Source of the DNA: Meloidogyne chitwoodi | Lineage: Eukaryota; Nematoda; Chromadorea; Rhabditida; Meloidogynidae | DNA length: 64,000 nt | Direction: 5' to 3' | NCBI GenBank assembly: GCA_015183035.1 | Contig: JACZZP010000012.1 | Span: forward strand, 558,001 to 622,000 | Shown: piece after piece, positions 25,118 through 39,792 of the stretch | Position numbering within the stretch: the first letter of the stretch is position 1 | Layout: each line of letters starts with the position of its first letter | Notes under the pieces: model-generated | The model's input: only the letters and a program-made list of their open reading frames with translations | What the model was told of the DNA's origin: nothing | Database searches by the model: none | Made by a program: the position numbers and the translations under genes

Positions 25118-26411
25118 TTTTACTATTATTTGACAAATAAAAAATTATTATTAAAAAATAATGTCTGAGTATTGATTTAATAATGAGACATGTTGATTTA
25201 GTTGTTTGTAGATTTGAGAAGGTATAATGTTGTTAATGATGCTAAAATATGTAAAAATAAGATTGTATATATTCAGAAAACATTTAATAAATAATATTGT
25301 TCCGGAAAATGTTTAATTCACATATTAATATCAACAAAATTTGTGAAAATATTTCCGGTACAATAATATCTAACATTTTCCAAAAATAAAATGTTTTCCA
25401 GAAGAACAAAGATGAAAACAAATGTTTTCCAAAAAACAAAGATTAAAACAAGAAGTGAACTGATAAAATTTCCTTAATAATTTAAAAAAACAAGCGAAAA
25501 CATTTTCCAAAAACATCATAAACAAAACAAGTTTGTTCTGCAAAATGAAAAACATTTTTAATTAAAAACTTTTAAGAATTGAGGAGACCAACCGGAAAAC
25601 ATTTTTAAATAAATTAAACTTAAATTAAAAAAAGTAAAACAAGATATTAGTCTAAATGCAATAAATTATAGCGCGCATTATATTTTTACTTTTGCCATTA
25701 TTTACTATATTTTGTTAAATTATTGAGATTTGTTTTATGTACAGTTGAACAAATAAAAATAAATATAAAAAATAAAGTTTTTATAAATTAAATATTTTTG
25801 TAAAATATTATGTGGGTAAATACTAAAGGATATTAAAAGTTGTGTTTTACATGGAATATTTATTTTTATTTCCTATTTATTTTCATTTTTGTTACAAATT
25901 TTATTTCGACTAGACAATTTTTGTTCTTTTTTAACTCATTTTCAAGCAGCAAAAGGTTAATAAAATATAAAAATATTATTAGGTATATTATTAAATTTTT
26001 ATAATAAAATTTTTTATGAACAAAAATATCAGAGGTTAGACTTTAGAATTATTTTTATTTTTTTATACCTTACTTTTTATTAAATAATTAAATGATTGAC
26101 CAATTTCTGACCATTAAAAGCAGATATTAAAAATAAAAAAAAATATATAATAAAACTGCAGCCAGGTGAAAAAACAATGTGCGCTGCTAATATTAATTTA
26201 AAAGTGATGAAAAATTAATAAATTAAATATATATTAGTAGTAAAGTTTTATTCCTAAATTTTATTATTTAAAAACAATTTTTTAATTTTATTTAAAGACA
26301 ATTATCCCTTTATTTTTAAAAAAATAGACAAGAAAATTTAATATTCTAAAAGAAAAAATCATTTTTAAAACAATTCAAATTTCCTAACATATTTTCTTTT
26401 CATTAAAATCC
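25118..26411. other. Intergenic spacer upstream of the EB gene
   Basis: AT-rich, with scattered 'ttccggaaaatgttt' and 'gttttccaaaaa' repeat fragments between 25260 and 25560. No gene seen. It contains the presumed promoter of the EB gene and the 3-prime end of the gene at 26412; no motif is distinctive enough to call. Confidence 0.4.
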
Positions 26412-27022
26412 TCATTTCACATCCCAAGCATGATCTTTCCATGTAGTTGATGGCGAAATGCCTGGTCGGAATAACAAAACACCTTCTGGCGGATAATCCT
26501 TAAATAAATTTTATTTTAAAAAATATTCTAAATAATTTTTTAAAAAATTATTTTAATTAATTTATAATAAAAAATTATATACTTCAGGAACACGCCATTG
26601 CAATGATAATCGATCATCTGGTCGACGAACTTCATAATAGTGGCGATAATAAGGAGATTCTTTAAAAAAAAAGAAAAAAATTAAAAGAAATAATCCAATA
26701 ATTAATTCAATAAAAAATACTATTATATCCAAGAGTCACCCAATCATTAGGCATTCCTTCTTTATACAATTTATAGCTCAAATTAACTACAAAACAAGGT
26801 ATAACAATAATTGAAGAAAAAAATATTTCAGTATAATTTGTCATCCAATATTGGGGCTTTGCCTAAATTGAGAAAAAAATTTTAAATTTTTATTAGCAAA
26901 TTTGAACAATTTATTTTTAAAAAAGTCCAAAACATTTAAACAAAAAAGAATTAAATTAAAACCTTGAGTACATTCCATGCCCTTGTCCATCTACTAACAT
27001 AAGGTCTAAACACAATCACCAT
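26412..27022 (-). CDS. Small single-pass membrane protein, probably mitochondrial (121 aa)
   Basis: Four exons join in frame: 27022-26963, 26862-26721, 26659-26583 and 26498-26412, giving 121 residues from MVIVFRPYVSRWTRAWNVLK to TTWKDHAWDVK. One hydrophobic segment (FFSSIIVIPCFVVNLSYKLY) is preceded by a basic N-terminus, and the tail is rich in Tyr, Pro and Arg (PYYRHYYEVRRPDD). I do not recognise it by name. Size, topology and position directly behind MTERF3 and TOM22 resemble accessory subunits of respiratory complex I, but that is a guess. A 'ttttag' acceptor lies 5 nt before the ATG (ATTTTAGTTAAGATG), as expected for trans-splicing, and the gap to MTERF3 is only 253 bp, so it may be the third gene of an operon. 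Confidence 0.6.
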
Positions 27023-27275
27023 CTTAACTAAAATTTAAAAAAAAATTAATTAATTAAATAGTAATAAAAAAAAGATATTTGAAGAAAGAATTAAATAAAC
27101 AATAAAAAAAAAATAATAAAGAACATAAATTTTTTTTAATTAAGAAAAATCGGATAAAATATAATCAAAAATTTAAAAAATCAATTTAATCTAAAATTTT
27201 TATTCCTTTCATTCGGATTTTTCCATTCTTTAATTTCAAAAATATAAAATTTGAAAAAAAATAACAAAAAAAAAA

Positions 27276-29717
27276 TCACAAATATTTTAAAAAACGATTA
27301 TAATCTTCCAACGGTGTTTCAGCAACATTTTCAGCAAAATAACGGTCACTTGGATGTAATAAATCTTCAAGTGAAATATAATTATTTTGAGTTTTTTGTA
27401 TATAATTTGCTTTATGTAGTCGATGAAGATATTCATGTCTTTGTCGTAAACCTTTTTTTAAATTAATTTTTTTAAAATTAAAAAATGTTGAATATTTAAA
27501 AGATATAATAATTAATTAATTATTTATTTATTTAAAAAATCTAAAAAAAAAAGTTTAAAGGAAAATCAAACTTAAAAATTAATTAATTAATTAGTTAAAG
27601 ACTATTCAATTATAGATTATAATTTTTACTTTAAAAAAATTATAATAAATAAATAAATTAGAACCTGTTAAAGGACATCGCAATGCATATGGATATTCTA
27701 CTTAAAATTAAAAATTATTAATAAAATATTTAAATATTTTTTTTTTAAATTTAAAATTATTAATAAAATATAATTAACCAATTTGTTCATTTTCAATTTT
27801 CATAACATAAGCCAAATAATTATAAGATACAAATACTCTATCTGAATCACATAAAAATAATCGAGGATCTTCTATCAGCATTGAACATAAATTTTTTTGA
27901 GAAAATCCACATTCAAAATTTAATGATCTTACCATTCCCTTTAAATTAATTAATTAATTATTATTAAAAAAAATTACAGAAATTCTCCCAATTCCGAAGA
28001 CAATCTTTAAAAAAAATAATTAAAATTTTGATTTATTTTTTTTTTAAATTAATTAACCAAAAATAATAATTTAAAAAAAAATATATTTTTTTTATTTTCC
28101 TCAAATAATAAAAAATTAAAAACTAACAATTTTAGGTTCTTTAATTAAAACTAATCTCAATTTTTTAGGAGAAAGAAAAAATTGTCTTTGTAACCATCCC
28201 AAACGACCATCAAGTTTTTCAATTGAATAATTAAGCCAATATCTTGATTCTAATATAATCTTTTTTATTTGAGGAGAAGTAAAACGACGATAATTTAAAT
28301 AATTTAGATGATCCTTTTTTTTAAAAAAATATAATAAAATTTAAATCGAACAATTTCTCATTGTTTGCCTAATATTATTATTATTAAAAATACTAACTTT
28401 TAAATGTTCCATTGTTTTTAACAAAAAATAAGGATTACGTGACAAATAATTGGCAACATCATCAGGTGAGAAATTAATTTGCTTATGTAACCAATAAATC
28501 TTTGGTTTAACATCACGCTCAGAGTCTAACCTAACAAGAGCTTGGCCAAGACGAGGATCATATTGAATAGACTAAATTATATTAATTTATTTATTTAAAA
28601 ATTATTTTTTAAAACCTCAAATAAATCTACACCCATATCAACAAGTAATTGAATAGTTTGAGAAAAATTAGCATATTGAGCAATTGAACGAGAATGTGTT
28701 GGTGGCATTAAATCTTGTGAGGGATTGAATGGATGTGGATTTGTTCTATTTATTAAATTAAATTTATTAATTTAAAAAAAATATTTATTTAAATAAATAA
28801 AACCTTGATGGAGGTTTAGAAAGGTCACTATTTAACAATTCTCCTTGATCATATATTATTCTTCTAAAATGATTAACTTCTTTAGAAGTACTTTCATCGC
28901 CGGTTTCCATTTGTGAAATGTCTAGCTAAATTAAATATTAAAAATATTATAAAAACTTTGAAAAAAGTGAGGACAAAAAAGGATACTTTTTAATTTAAAT
29001 TCACAAAAGTCCGTTAGTTTTATCGCAAATTATAATAATAAAAGTCAACTTTTCTTCCTTTCACATCTTCCTTCAAGAGAAATTATCATCATAGGTAACT
29101 TATCAATAAGACATTTGCGGATAAAACTTGCGGACTTTTGAGAACATAATAATAAAATAAAAGATTATATAAAAAAAACCTCGACTCCTGGTTGTCTGAC
29201 CAAACTTGGTGTTAACATTAATAATTCAAACTCTTTCTGTTTTTCTCTAATTTCATCATCTTCAATTCTTCCAAATTCATCTTCTATTGATCTTGGCTTT
29301 TCTAATTTTCCAAAAACTTTTTCATTTAAAAATTGTTCGTTTTCAAAAAATTGTTGTAAGTCAACATGATCACTATCTAAATTAAGTAAAAATTAAATTT
29401 TTAGTTTTTAAAATGAATTTAAAAAATTTAAAATTAGCATCATATTGTCGAAAAAATTAAAGTGTTAAACCTTGATCAATTAGACTAATTAAACTGTTCC
29501 TTTCTTTTGTAGCAGTATGACGAATAACAGCATCACTTGTGTTACTACTAAACTAAAATTTAATTTTTATTAAAAACAATTCATCTCATAACCTAAAAAA
29601 GCCATGTAATAGCCAAAAAATCAACAAATTTTAAAAAACCCTAAAAAATAAAAACCTCACATATCGAAGACCTGTGAAATTTTTAATAAATTTGAAAGGC
29701 ATTCTTGAAAACATCAT
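27276..29717 (-). CDS. MTERF3: Mitochondrial transcription termination factor 3 homologue
   Basis: A multi-exon gene from ATG 29717 (MMFSRMPFKFIKNFTGLRY, a basic mitochondrial-targeting type N-terminus) to the stop at 27276. The body shows the repeating leucine/proline mTERF helices: HKQINFSPDDVANYLSRNPY, then SIEKLDGRLGWLQRQFFLSP and ECGFSQKNLCSMLIEDPRLF. The C-terminus NYISLEDLL...YNRFLKYL aligns closely with the conserved end of animal MTERF3 (NYISLDKLV...FEKFLKTL, established family knowledge). MTERF3 is a mitochondrial matrix protein acting on mitochondrial transcription and large-subunit ribosome assembly. It lies 203 bp downstream of TOM22 in the same orientation. One intron contains a small inverted-repeat element (28990-29142). 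Exon borders in the middle are approximate. Confidence 0.85.
28990..29142. mobile_element. Small inverted-repeat element in an MTERF3 intron
   Basis: Left end 'ttcacaaaagtccgttagtt' and right end 'aaaacttgcggacttttgag' are inverted copies carrying the 'gcggac' motif of the Merlin-like elements. About 150 bp, non-coding. The target duplication is not clear. Confidence 0.5.
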
Positions 29718-29920
29718 TAATTTTGCACAAGATAACGTCAATATTGTCCACAACTATCAAAAAATAATATAAATATTATAAATATCTTAAGATTAAACAA
29801 AAAATAAAAATATATTTAATTTTAAGATAAAATATGAAAACAAAAAAATTAAATTAATAAAACAACACAAATTTATCTAATTGAAAAATATGTAAAAAAG
29901 AGAATTTTTCATAAATTTAA

Positions 29921-30462
29921 TTATTTAGAAGGTGTTCCCAATAATAATTGTTGTTGTTGCTTCAATTGAGACTTTTCCATGTCACGAAGTTCTTTGTCAA
30001 CTAAAAAAAACTTCTTTATTAAATAAATTAATTGCACAAACTAAAATAAGGCAAAAGCATGATAAAAGCAGAAGTTGACAAAACCCAAGTAGCATTACGT
30101 GCAAATGAAAACTACAAAAAAATAAAATAATATTTATTAATATTTTTAGAAATTAGGAAATTTATTTCAATATCTATCAAAATCAAAAATTTCTGTTTCT
30201 ACACTTATAAACCTTAATGTTTATTTATTAAAAGTTTACTAACCGAAGTACTAAAAAAAGACCATCCCATGTCAACAGAATAATAAGCAGCAGAACGAAG
30301 TTGAGCTGGAAACATTTCTTTAAGACCCTCAATTCGTTCAAATAAAGTTTCTTCTAAATCATTATCATCAATGTCCTAATATAATTAAATTATAAATGTA
30401 AAAATAATATTTTTTTAATATTAAATAACCTCATCAACTCTCTGTTCTTCAATTGAAACCAT
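29921..30462 (-). CDS. TOMM22: Mitochondrial import receptor subunit TOM22 homologue, copy 1
   Basis: Four exons, 30462-30430, 30375-30244, 30111-30042 and 30000-29921, encode 104 residues. The acidic N-terminus (DIDDNDLEETLFERIEGLKE) and the MFPAQLRSAAYY segment match animal TOM22 (human ETLSERLWGLTEMFPERVRSAA, established knowledge). A single transmembrane segment follows (WVLSTSAFIMLLPYF), then a Gln-rich intermembrane tail (KSQLKQQQQLLLGTPSK) like the human QQQQLQQRQILLG. TOM22 is the central receptor and organiser of the outer-membrane TOM complex. It is the upstream member of a close tandem with MTERF3, with a 'ttttttag' acceptor about 30 nt before the ATG. A 542-bp copy of identical length is at 45323-45864 on the other strand. 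Confidence 0.9.
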
Positions 30463-31326
30463 TTTTAAATATATAAGTCTTTAAGTTAATCTAAAAAATT
30501 AAACAATTTTAAAATTATAGCACAGAATAAAAACATAAGAAAAAATATCAAATTCTAGAATTTAGGTAATAGAGTGCTAAAAAAGAGGAGAATATGAAAA
30601 AAGATAGAAAAATAGAAATAACGTTAAGCCAAAAAATAAATTTTAAATATTTATTCATATTGTTAAAAAATAAATATTCAATTATAAAAGGTGCCATGTG
30701 ATTTGTCAGAGGACGGCGGGTTTTTTTCTAAATATTCAATTGGGAGAAAAATTAAATTTAAATTAAATGTTAAATATTCCTTGAAATTTATCAATACATG
30801 TGTTTTGGAAATTTGTTGATAATAAAATTGAAAAATATAAAATCTACCAATTAGTATTTTAAGCTTTTTTAATTTTTTTAAATTAAAAAAAAATTTTTAA
30901 AAGATTTATCCAAATAAAATAAATAAATGTGACTAGAATGGATTACAAAATCATTTTATAATTAAATGTTGAAATTTATTGCAAATATTGCAAATAATTT
31001 GTAAATTTAAATAAAAAGTTTTTGAGGAAATATGTATAAGGAAAATAAGTCAGTGAAAGTAACTAAAAAAAGTTAGAAAGTATACTAAAATGAAGAGGAT
31101 ATTTTAATAGATAAATAATACATTTTAGTGAAAGGGTTGAAAAGATAGAGAAGTATTTTCTAGAGCTGTTCCAAGTGTCTTCATCTTGTTTTTCTTGCTT
31201 TTTTTGGATTAGGTCTTAGTTATTTTTAAATTGGAACAGCTCTAGTATTTTATACTTATATAAAAAAGAATTTATGGAAATTTAAAACAAAACTTAAAAT
31301 AAGAAAAAAATTGAAAATATTATTTT
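30463..31326. other. Spacer between TOM22 and secreted-family copy 1 (left arm of inverted duplication)
   Basis: No gene. It is almost identical, in reverse complement, to 44459-45322, including an 86-bp hairpin element at 31160-31245. It should hold the TOM22 promoter. Parts also recur at 56793-57320 and 62830-63750 without TOM22. Confidence 0.7.
31160..31245. mobile_element. 86-bp hairpin element, copy 1
   Basis: Ends are 15-bp inverted repeats ctagagctgttccaa / ttggaacagctctag (the left copy here has one mismatch). Further copies lie at 44540-44625 and 63229-63297, always at the same place downstream of a secreted-family gene, so they were carried by gene duplication. At 44541 the flanks taaaatac and gaaaatac (7 of 8) suggest an original 8-bp target duplication with TAGAG ends, as in hAT elements. 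Confidence 0.55.
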
Positions 31327-32933
31327 CTAAGAGATAGATATTCCTTTAAACGCACGACTAAAATCAAATTTTTTTGTTTTAGAAGTTTTTTCTTCTTTCT
31401 TTTCTTTTCCCTTCTTTTCCTTTTCTTTCTTTTCTTTTCCCTTCTTTTCCTTTTCTTTCTTTTCTTTTTCTTTCTCTTCCTTTTCTTTTAAATTATATTT
31501 AAAGTCTTCATCATCAAATAAAGGTTTAATTCCAATAATAATCTTAACCTTCTCCCCTCTATTCTTTTTTCTCATTTCAAACATTTTAATATCTTCATTT
31601 ATAGGTTCTTCAATATTTATAATAAATATTTCTATACCTTTTCTTAAATTTTCAATTAATTTTTTTTCTTCTTCATTATTTCCATCAAAATATTTTTCAA
31701 CACATTCTTCATCTCCTTCATTTTTTACATTTAAATAAAAATAAAATCCAAATTCTTCAAACCAATCATCAACTAATTTAATATAATAATTACCAGAATT
31801 ATTAAATTTTAAACAAATTCCAATATATGAACTTTCTTTTTTTTCTAAATTTCTTTGATTTTTAATAACTATTGGATCAATATAATTTTTTCTAATATTT
31901 CCTTCAGTATTTAAATAAAATATTAATTTAGTTAATTTAACGTTAATATCATTATTATTATTAAGATATGAAATAATTGAATTTACTCCATTTATTTTTG
32001 TTATTTGATTTAATTCTTCTTCTTCTTTTGGTTCAAAATGTATTTTTGAATTAAAAAGTGGCAAAATTTTCATTATTGACTTAAAAAAAATTTAAAAATT
32101 AATTTTTATAACATTGTAAACATTTCAAGGGCGACACTAGAATCAGAGCTGTGCGAAAATAAAAAAATCAGCTCTTGACGAAACGAAAAAAATAAAAAAC
32201 GACTTTTTCGAAAAGAAATTTTTTTAAATTTATATGAAACGACAAAATAAAAGTTTTCAAAGAAAACGGAGGAAATTGTGGATCAATGGTGATTATTGTA
32301 TAGAGATGTTACGGGACCAGTACCGTTTCACAGTTAGAAAAATGAAAATATATTTAATTAGCTCTGTCCGTTTTTTATTTAATCTTTAATAAAAAACGAA
32401 GATTTCATACTTGCAAAATATAAAAAAAATAATATTTAAAAAAGATTTGGCCTTTCACCGCTGTTATAGAAATTCTAATTAAAATTCAACTTTTTTATTA
32501 TTTTTAAAAAATTATTTAAAAAAATAATAATGACTTACACGAATATAAGACTTTTCGCATATTTTAATTCCTTGTCTGTATTCATTACTAAAAATTTCTT
32601 TCAATTTCAATTGCATTTTATTATTTCCAACTTCTTTGGCATGCAAATAAGTTATATAATAATTATCTGATTTTTCATAACATTCTCTATTAAAAGGTTT
32701 CAAAAAAATTTTAGAAAACATTGAGAATTAAATTCAATAATTATTTCAAATTTTTTTTCATCTGCTTTGTCTGATTTAATTAAATCCATTTTTATTAATT
32801 TTAAATCTTGACTATTATCTCCTAACAAGTTTTCAACAACAATTCGTTGATTGTTTAACATCATCGATGTTGAATTGAAAAAATAAAGAAAAAAAATAAT
32901 TTGCATCAAAAATTTAAATTTCTGATAATACAT
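31327..32933 (-). CDS. Secreted KE-tail family, copy 1 (one-base frameshift in exon 1)
   Basis: Two exons, 32933-32539 and 32079-31327, phase 0 junction. Exon 1 starts MYYQKFKFLMQIIFFLYFFN, a clear signal peptide, then LNNQRIVVENLL and a KMDLIKSDK stretch. Exon 2 begins with SIMKILPLFNSKIHFEPKEE and holds a conserved core (ESSYIGICLKFNNSGNYYIK). It ends in a long Lys/Glu tail (about 50 residues of KEKKEKEKKG type) and the constant end KKFDFSRAFKGISIS. No known domain is recognised; it looks lineage-specific. In exon 1 a T-run of seven (32710-32716) has one T fewer than the intact copies, shifting the frame before EIIIEFNS is followed by the KPFNRECYE segment. This is a real mutation or a homopolymer error. 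A fragment of a TIR element lies about 30 bp upstream of the ATG. Confidence 0.6.
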
Positions 32934-32964
32934 TATCACTTAAATAAAAATTTATATAAAAATA

Positions 32965-33110
32965 TGGGTACTTGTGCCCGGACCCCTTCTTCTTCAATGC
33001 CGCGCCTTTTTTTAATGCGCCGAAAAAATACTCTAGACTGACTTGATTGATATTGCCCTAAGAAATGATGTGTAAATATGTATTTATAAATTAATAAAAA
33101 AAACAACAGA
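32965..33110. mobile_element. Half of a 'tgcgccgaaaaa' TIR element upstream of copy 1
   Basis: Begins gggtacttgtgcccgg and matches the terminal repeat of the element at 59853-60525 (shared 'tgcgccgaaaaaatactcta', 'gactgacttgattgatattg'). Only one end is present. Copies 1 and 5 of the secreted family share this insertion at the same distance from the start codon, showing common descent. Confidence 0.55.
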
Positions 33111-34519
33111 AATTAAAAAGGAGGCATAAATTTGTTAATTCCATTCAAATAGCAACAAAATCAGAATTGTGGCTAAATATAAAATTAAAAGAAAATTGTT
33201 AGGAATTTTCTATCAATTAAAATATAAATTATGAAAAAATAAAAATATTCAAATAAATATTTTTAAAATTGACATAATAATAAATAAAAAGTGAGGAGAG
33301 GAAAAAAATTCAAAGAAGAAAGTAAGATTGTTGCCAAAGAGCATCTATGTAGATTGACAATCCGCTAAGAGCAAAAAATTCGCAAGGCCATGGCCAAGGA
33401 ATGTATTTTTCGCCTCGCCGATATCCATTGCTATTTTTTAAACAATTTTAAATTTTTTGATTGTAATTTTACTTGACTTTAGTTATATATGGAATAATGG
33501 TTAAGATAAACGATTTACTACTTCAATTTATTAATTTTTCTTTAATTAAAGCCTTAAGGAGAACGTAAGCAATCAACGAACTAATTATTATAATAAATTA
33601 TATTTATTTATATGGAAATTAAATAAATAAAAAATCCTAAGAGGGAAAATGTAAATAAAAATAAAATGAAGAAATGAACTGTTTGAATGCGCATTTATAA
33701 AAAAATTTTAAATGCTGGCATTAGGGAGAGAAATATTTGCCAACATGATTGAAGTTGACCTTTTAATTTAATTTAAAAAGAGAGGAGAGAAGATAAGTGG
33801 GGAATGTACTTTTAAATTATTTAAAGCCTTTTTTGGGTTGATAATTGGTAAAGAGAAAATTTAAATTAATCGGATATTGAAAAGAATTATTTCTTATAAT
33901 AAATAGGGAGAAAATTTAAATTTTTGGCATTGATTTTTAATAAATTAGAGGTAAATCTGGCAGAAAAATTAAAAAAAAACCAATTTGAGAGGAGAATAAG
34001 GTAGGGATCATCCCCAAAAAGCTATTATATTATAAGTACATCCCTACTCATCTTCATTTTTCTCTTTCCCTCTTTTTTCTACCAAGTCGACTTTAATCAT
34101 GTTGGCAATATTTCTCTCACTTTTGCCATTATCTAAATTTAAATGCCCATTCAAACAGTTGGTGCTGATAGATTCCGACAGTGGCTGTTTTCGACAGTAA
34201 AATAAAAATCTAAAAATCTTACTTAAAAACGAGTTTTTGGGCAATGTCCGGGCTTAGGGATTTAATAAATATATCCGGATGTCTTGCAACAAAAAACCGG
34301 AAGAAATTTCATAAGTATCCGGAGATCCGGATTTAGGCAGACAGTTAGAAAACGAGAAATAGTTCATCGTCGAGAACAACCACTGTCGAAAACTGTTTCC
34401 ACGAAACAGTTCCCCTCAAGCATTTTTTTAATTTCTACTTTGGCTTCACCCCTATAGATCGACACCCTATAGATCGTTTAAAAACGCATAAAAACGTCGT
34501 AACTTTGCAAGAAAACAAA
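33111..34519. repeat. Intergenic sequence with a 500-bp fold-back
   Basis: Bases 33675-33775 and 34078-34166 are inverted copies ('gagagaaatatttgccaaca' against 'tgttggcaatatttctctc'). A 66-codon frame over the right arm has no support beyond being open. Bases 34230-34420 are GC-richer with 'atccgg' repeats. No gene seen. Confidence 0.45.
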
Positions 34520-34650
34520 TTCTTTAAAGATGATATTATACTAAAAAGAATTTTTAAAAAATCTTAAAATAAGAAAAAATTGATTTTGAAATTTTTGATG
34601 ATGAAAATAAAAAAATATTATTTTCAAAGAGATAAGCCTTTAATTGCACG
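34520..34650 (-). pseudogene. C-terminal fragment of a sixth secreted KE-family copy
   Basis: Read on the minus strand, 34650 leftwards gives RAIKGLSL and a stop followed by 'gaaaataatattttt', the same ending and 3-prime flank as the other family members, closest to the copy at 48660. Everything upstream of these residues is missing or unrecognisable. Confidence 0.55.
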
Positions 34651-34954
34651 GTGGTGCGAAACTTCCGGACCGACATTTGTGAAAATTTTTTTTTTAATTA
34701 ATAAAAAATTAGTAATTGTGTTATCTGTACCGAGGATCGCGCCGAACCGATTCCCGAAAATAGGGAATTCCAGACGATTTTTGGGTCGGGAATTCCTGAT
34801 TTTCGAAAATCGTTAATTTAAAAATTTATGGAATTCCTGTTCCCGATTCCTGAATTTTTTTGAAAAATCAGGAAATACATCTGGCATCCAATATGCAATG
34901 GTAGCCTCTAAAATTAAAAGAATATTGTGTACTTAAAGAAGGAATGAAAGAAAT

Positions 34955-35115
34955 TAGGGTGCGTCTCCGACCTATCAAGGGAGGAAATGTCGGAGAACAG
35001 TGATCGTCGGGGGCAGATGTCGGGGATCGGGTCGGAGGGCAGCAAATCTTTCGGGGACGGTGGTCATCGGGTCGTAATTTGTTCTGTCGTAGTATTTTGC
35101 CCCGACACGCCCTTA
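34955..35115. mobile_element. GC-rich miniature inverted-repeat element
   Basis: Starts TAGGGTGCGTCTCCGAC and ends CCCCGACACGCCCTTA, imperfect inverted repeats with a TAGGG start as in the hAT-like elements here. The interior has many 'tcggg' repeats. Flanking duplication is not clear in A-rich sequence. The stretch 34730-34870, just before, is another GC-richer palindromic patch ('gggaattcc' repeats). Confidence 0.5.
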
Positions 35116-35475
35116 AAAATAAAAAAATTTTAAAGAATAAATATTTAAAGTAAATTTTTAAAAACTAATTTAATAAAAATAGGTATATATTTTTAAAATC
35201 ATTAACTTTATTTGATGAGATGCAAAACAATTTTAAAAAATGAATTCCAAATTAGTATACTATAAATTCTCTTTTTAGAATGTATTATCTCAACTGTAAA
35301 ATAACTGGGGGATTTACGGATTATTTTAAATTTATTCCCCAAATAATCATAAAATAAAAAAGCAATAATATGTTAATCGGTTGATAATAACATTTCAAAG
35401 AATTTATAGTGTCCTTATCTGAATTCATTAATTTAAAACAAAATTTAAAAGAAAAAACAAAAATAAAAGAACATA

Positions 35476-38436
<2,961 letters not shown>

Positions 38437-39279
38437 TTAATTATGAAAAATTTTTAAAATCTAAAGATTTAGAAAATAAAAATTCGTTTCCTAAATAAAA
38501 CGGCGAGTTTGGGAAACTAGTCTGAGAAATAGAGTAGTTAAAAATGAAAGACAGCAGGCAGTAAGCATTCCTTTTTATTTACGCTGTTTAAACACAAAAG
38601 GCACTCAATAAGAAATGATTCAGTGCTGGGTGGTTTTGAGTGTCGACTCTGATTGTGAGGGAAATATTAAATGAGATTTTCGAAAGAATAATTTGGTCAA
38701 ATTTTAAAAATTTTTACAAAATTGTAATTGTTATATAATTCTGTTAATTTTGGTCTTCTAAATGTTTCATTTGGCAGAGGTAAGAATTTTTAAAAATCAG
38801 TGAAAATTAACATATTTCTGGTCATAGGAACTTTCTTCAAAGGTATCCTATCACCTTAATTTTAGTTTCATTCGACTAGAGGAAAATTGGAAGCCCTTAA
38901 AAACAAATTATCCCCGATACAGAATTTTTTTAAACAGTGGGACAAAGGCCAAAAATATATTTTTAAATATTCTTTTAAGAATTAATTTTAACAAATTTTT
39001 AAAAAGGAGATTAATTTAAAGAGATTTAAAGAAATATAATTTAAAAAATTTTTAATAAATTATTTTTAAATTTAATTCTTTTTTTTTCATTGAATTGTTC
39101 TTTTTCAAAAAATCTAATTTAAAATTTTTCTTAGCATGTTTTTGTGCGTATTTTTATTTTTTTACTATGAGAGCAACAATATTATTTTTTATTTTTATTT
39201 GACAAAATTAAAAAAATATATATATTCAAATTTAAGTAGTTAAATATAATCAAATTGAGAAAATATTATTTTTTAATTT
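38437..39279. other. Spacer upstream of RUVBL1
   Basis: No gene found. It holds the presumed RUVBL1 promoter on one side and the 3-prime flank of the small membrane-protein gene on the other. Apart from A/T runs at 39000-39250 nothing stands out. Confidence 0.4.
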
Positions 39280-39792
39280 CTACATTAATCCTTCAATATT
39301 CGGTGGTGTTATATATGGCAAATCTTTTGCTTGTTGATTTTCTACTTGTTGAGGTTTATATTCTCCGTGAATTTTTCTACTTCTCTTTCTCCATAAAATT
39401 GCAAAAACAAAAACTCCAATTAAGAGAAGTATAATCTTTAAATAAATTAATTAAATATTTAAATAAATATTTTTAAAATTAATTAAGAAGTTTTTGAACT
39501 TTCTTTATCTAAAAAACCGGTCATTATATGTTCGTTTAAATTTGTTTAATTTTTAAAAATTAATTTTTACAATAATTATAGCAGCAATAATTAAAATTGT
39601 CCACCAAAAATGTCCAGAATTACTATTAGAATTAGAAATAGTAGAAGACATTAAATTAATTGAAGAGGTTGAAGCTGTCGTTATATTATTATTATTATTT
39701 TCAAAAAATGAAGAAGAATTATTTTTTGTTGTTAAATTTAAAATTTGTTTTTCTGTGAGAGAAGAAGTAATTGTTGAATTGTTGTCACTCAT
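39280..39792 (-). CDS. Small single-pass membrane protein with Ser/Thr/Asn-rich ectodomain (125 aa)
   Basis: Two exons, 39792-39571 and 39435-39280, phase 0. The N-terminal 60 residues are almost only Ser, Thr, Asn and Leu (for example ITTASTSSINLMSSTISNSN), with many N-x-S/T sites. A transmembrane helix assembled across the intron (WWTILIIAAIII joined to IILLLIGVFVFAILW) is followed by a basic stop-transfer RKRSRKIHGEYKP and a short cytoplasmic tail ending PPNIEGLM. No signal peptide, so type III topology is likely. I do not recognise the family. Confidence 0.6.

Noticed and set aside
34044..34244. 66-codon minus-strand frame ending in charged residues
   Set aside because: It covers one arm of a fold-back repeat, with no homologue in the window and no start or splice context.
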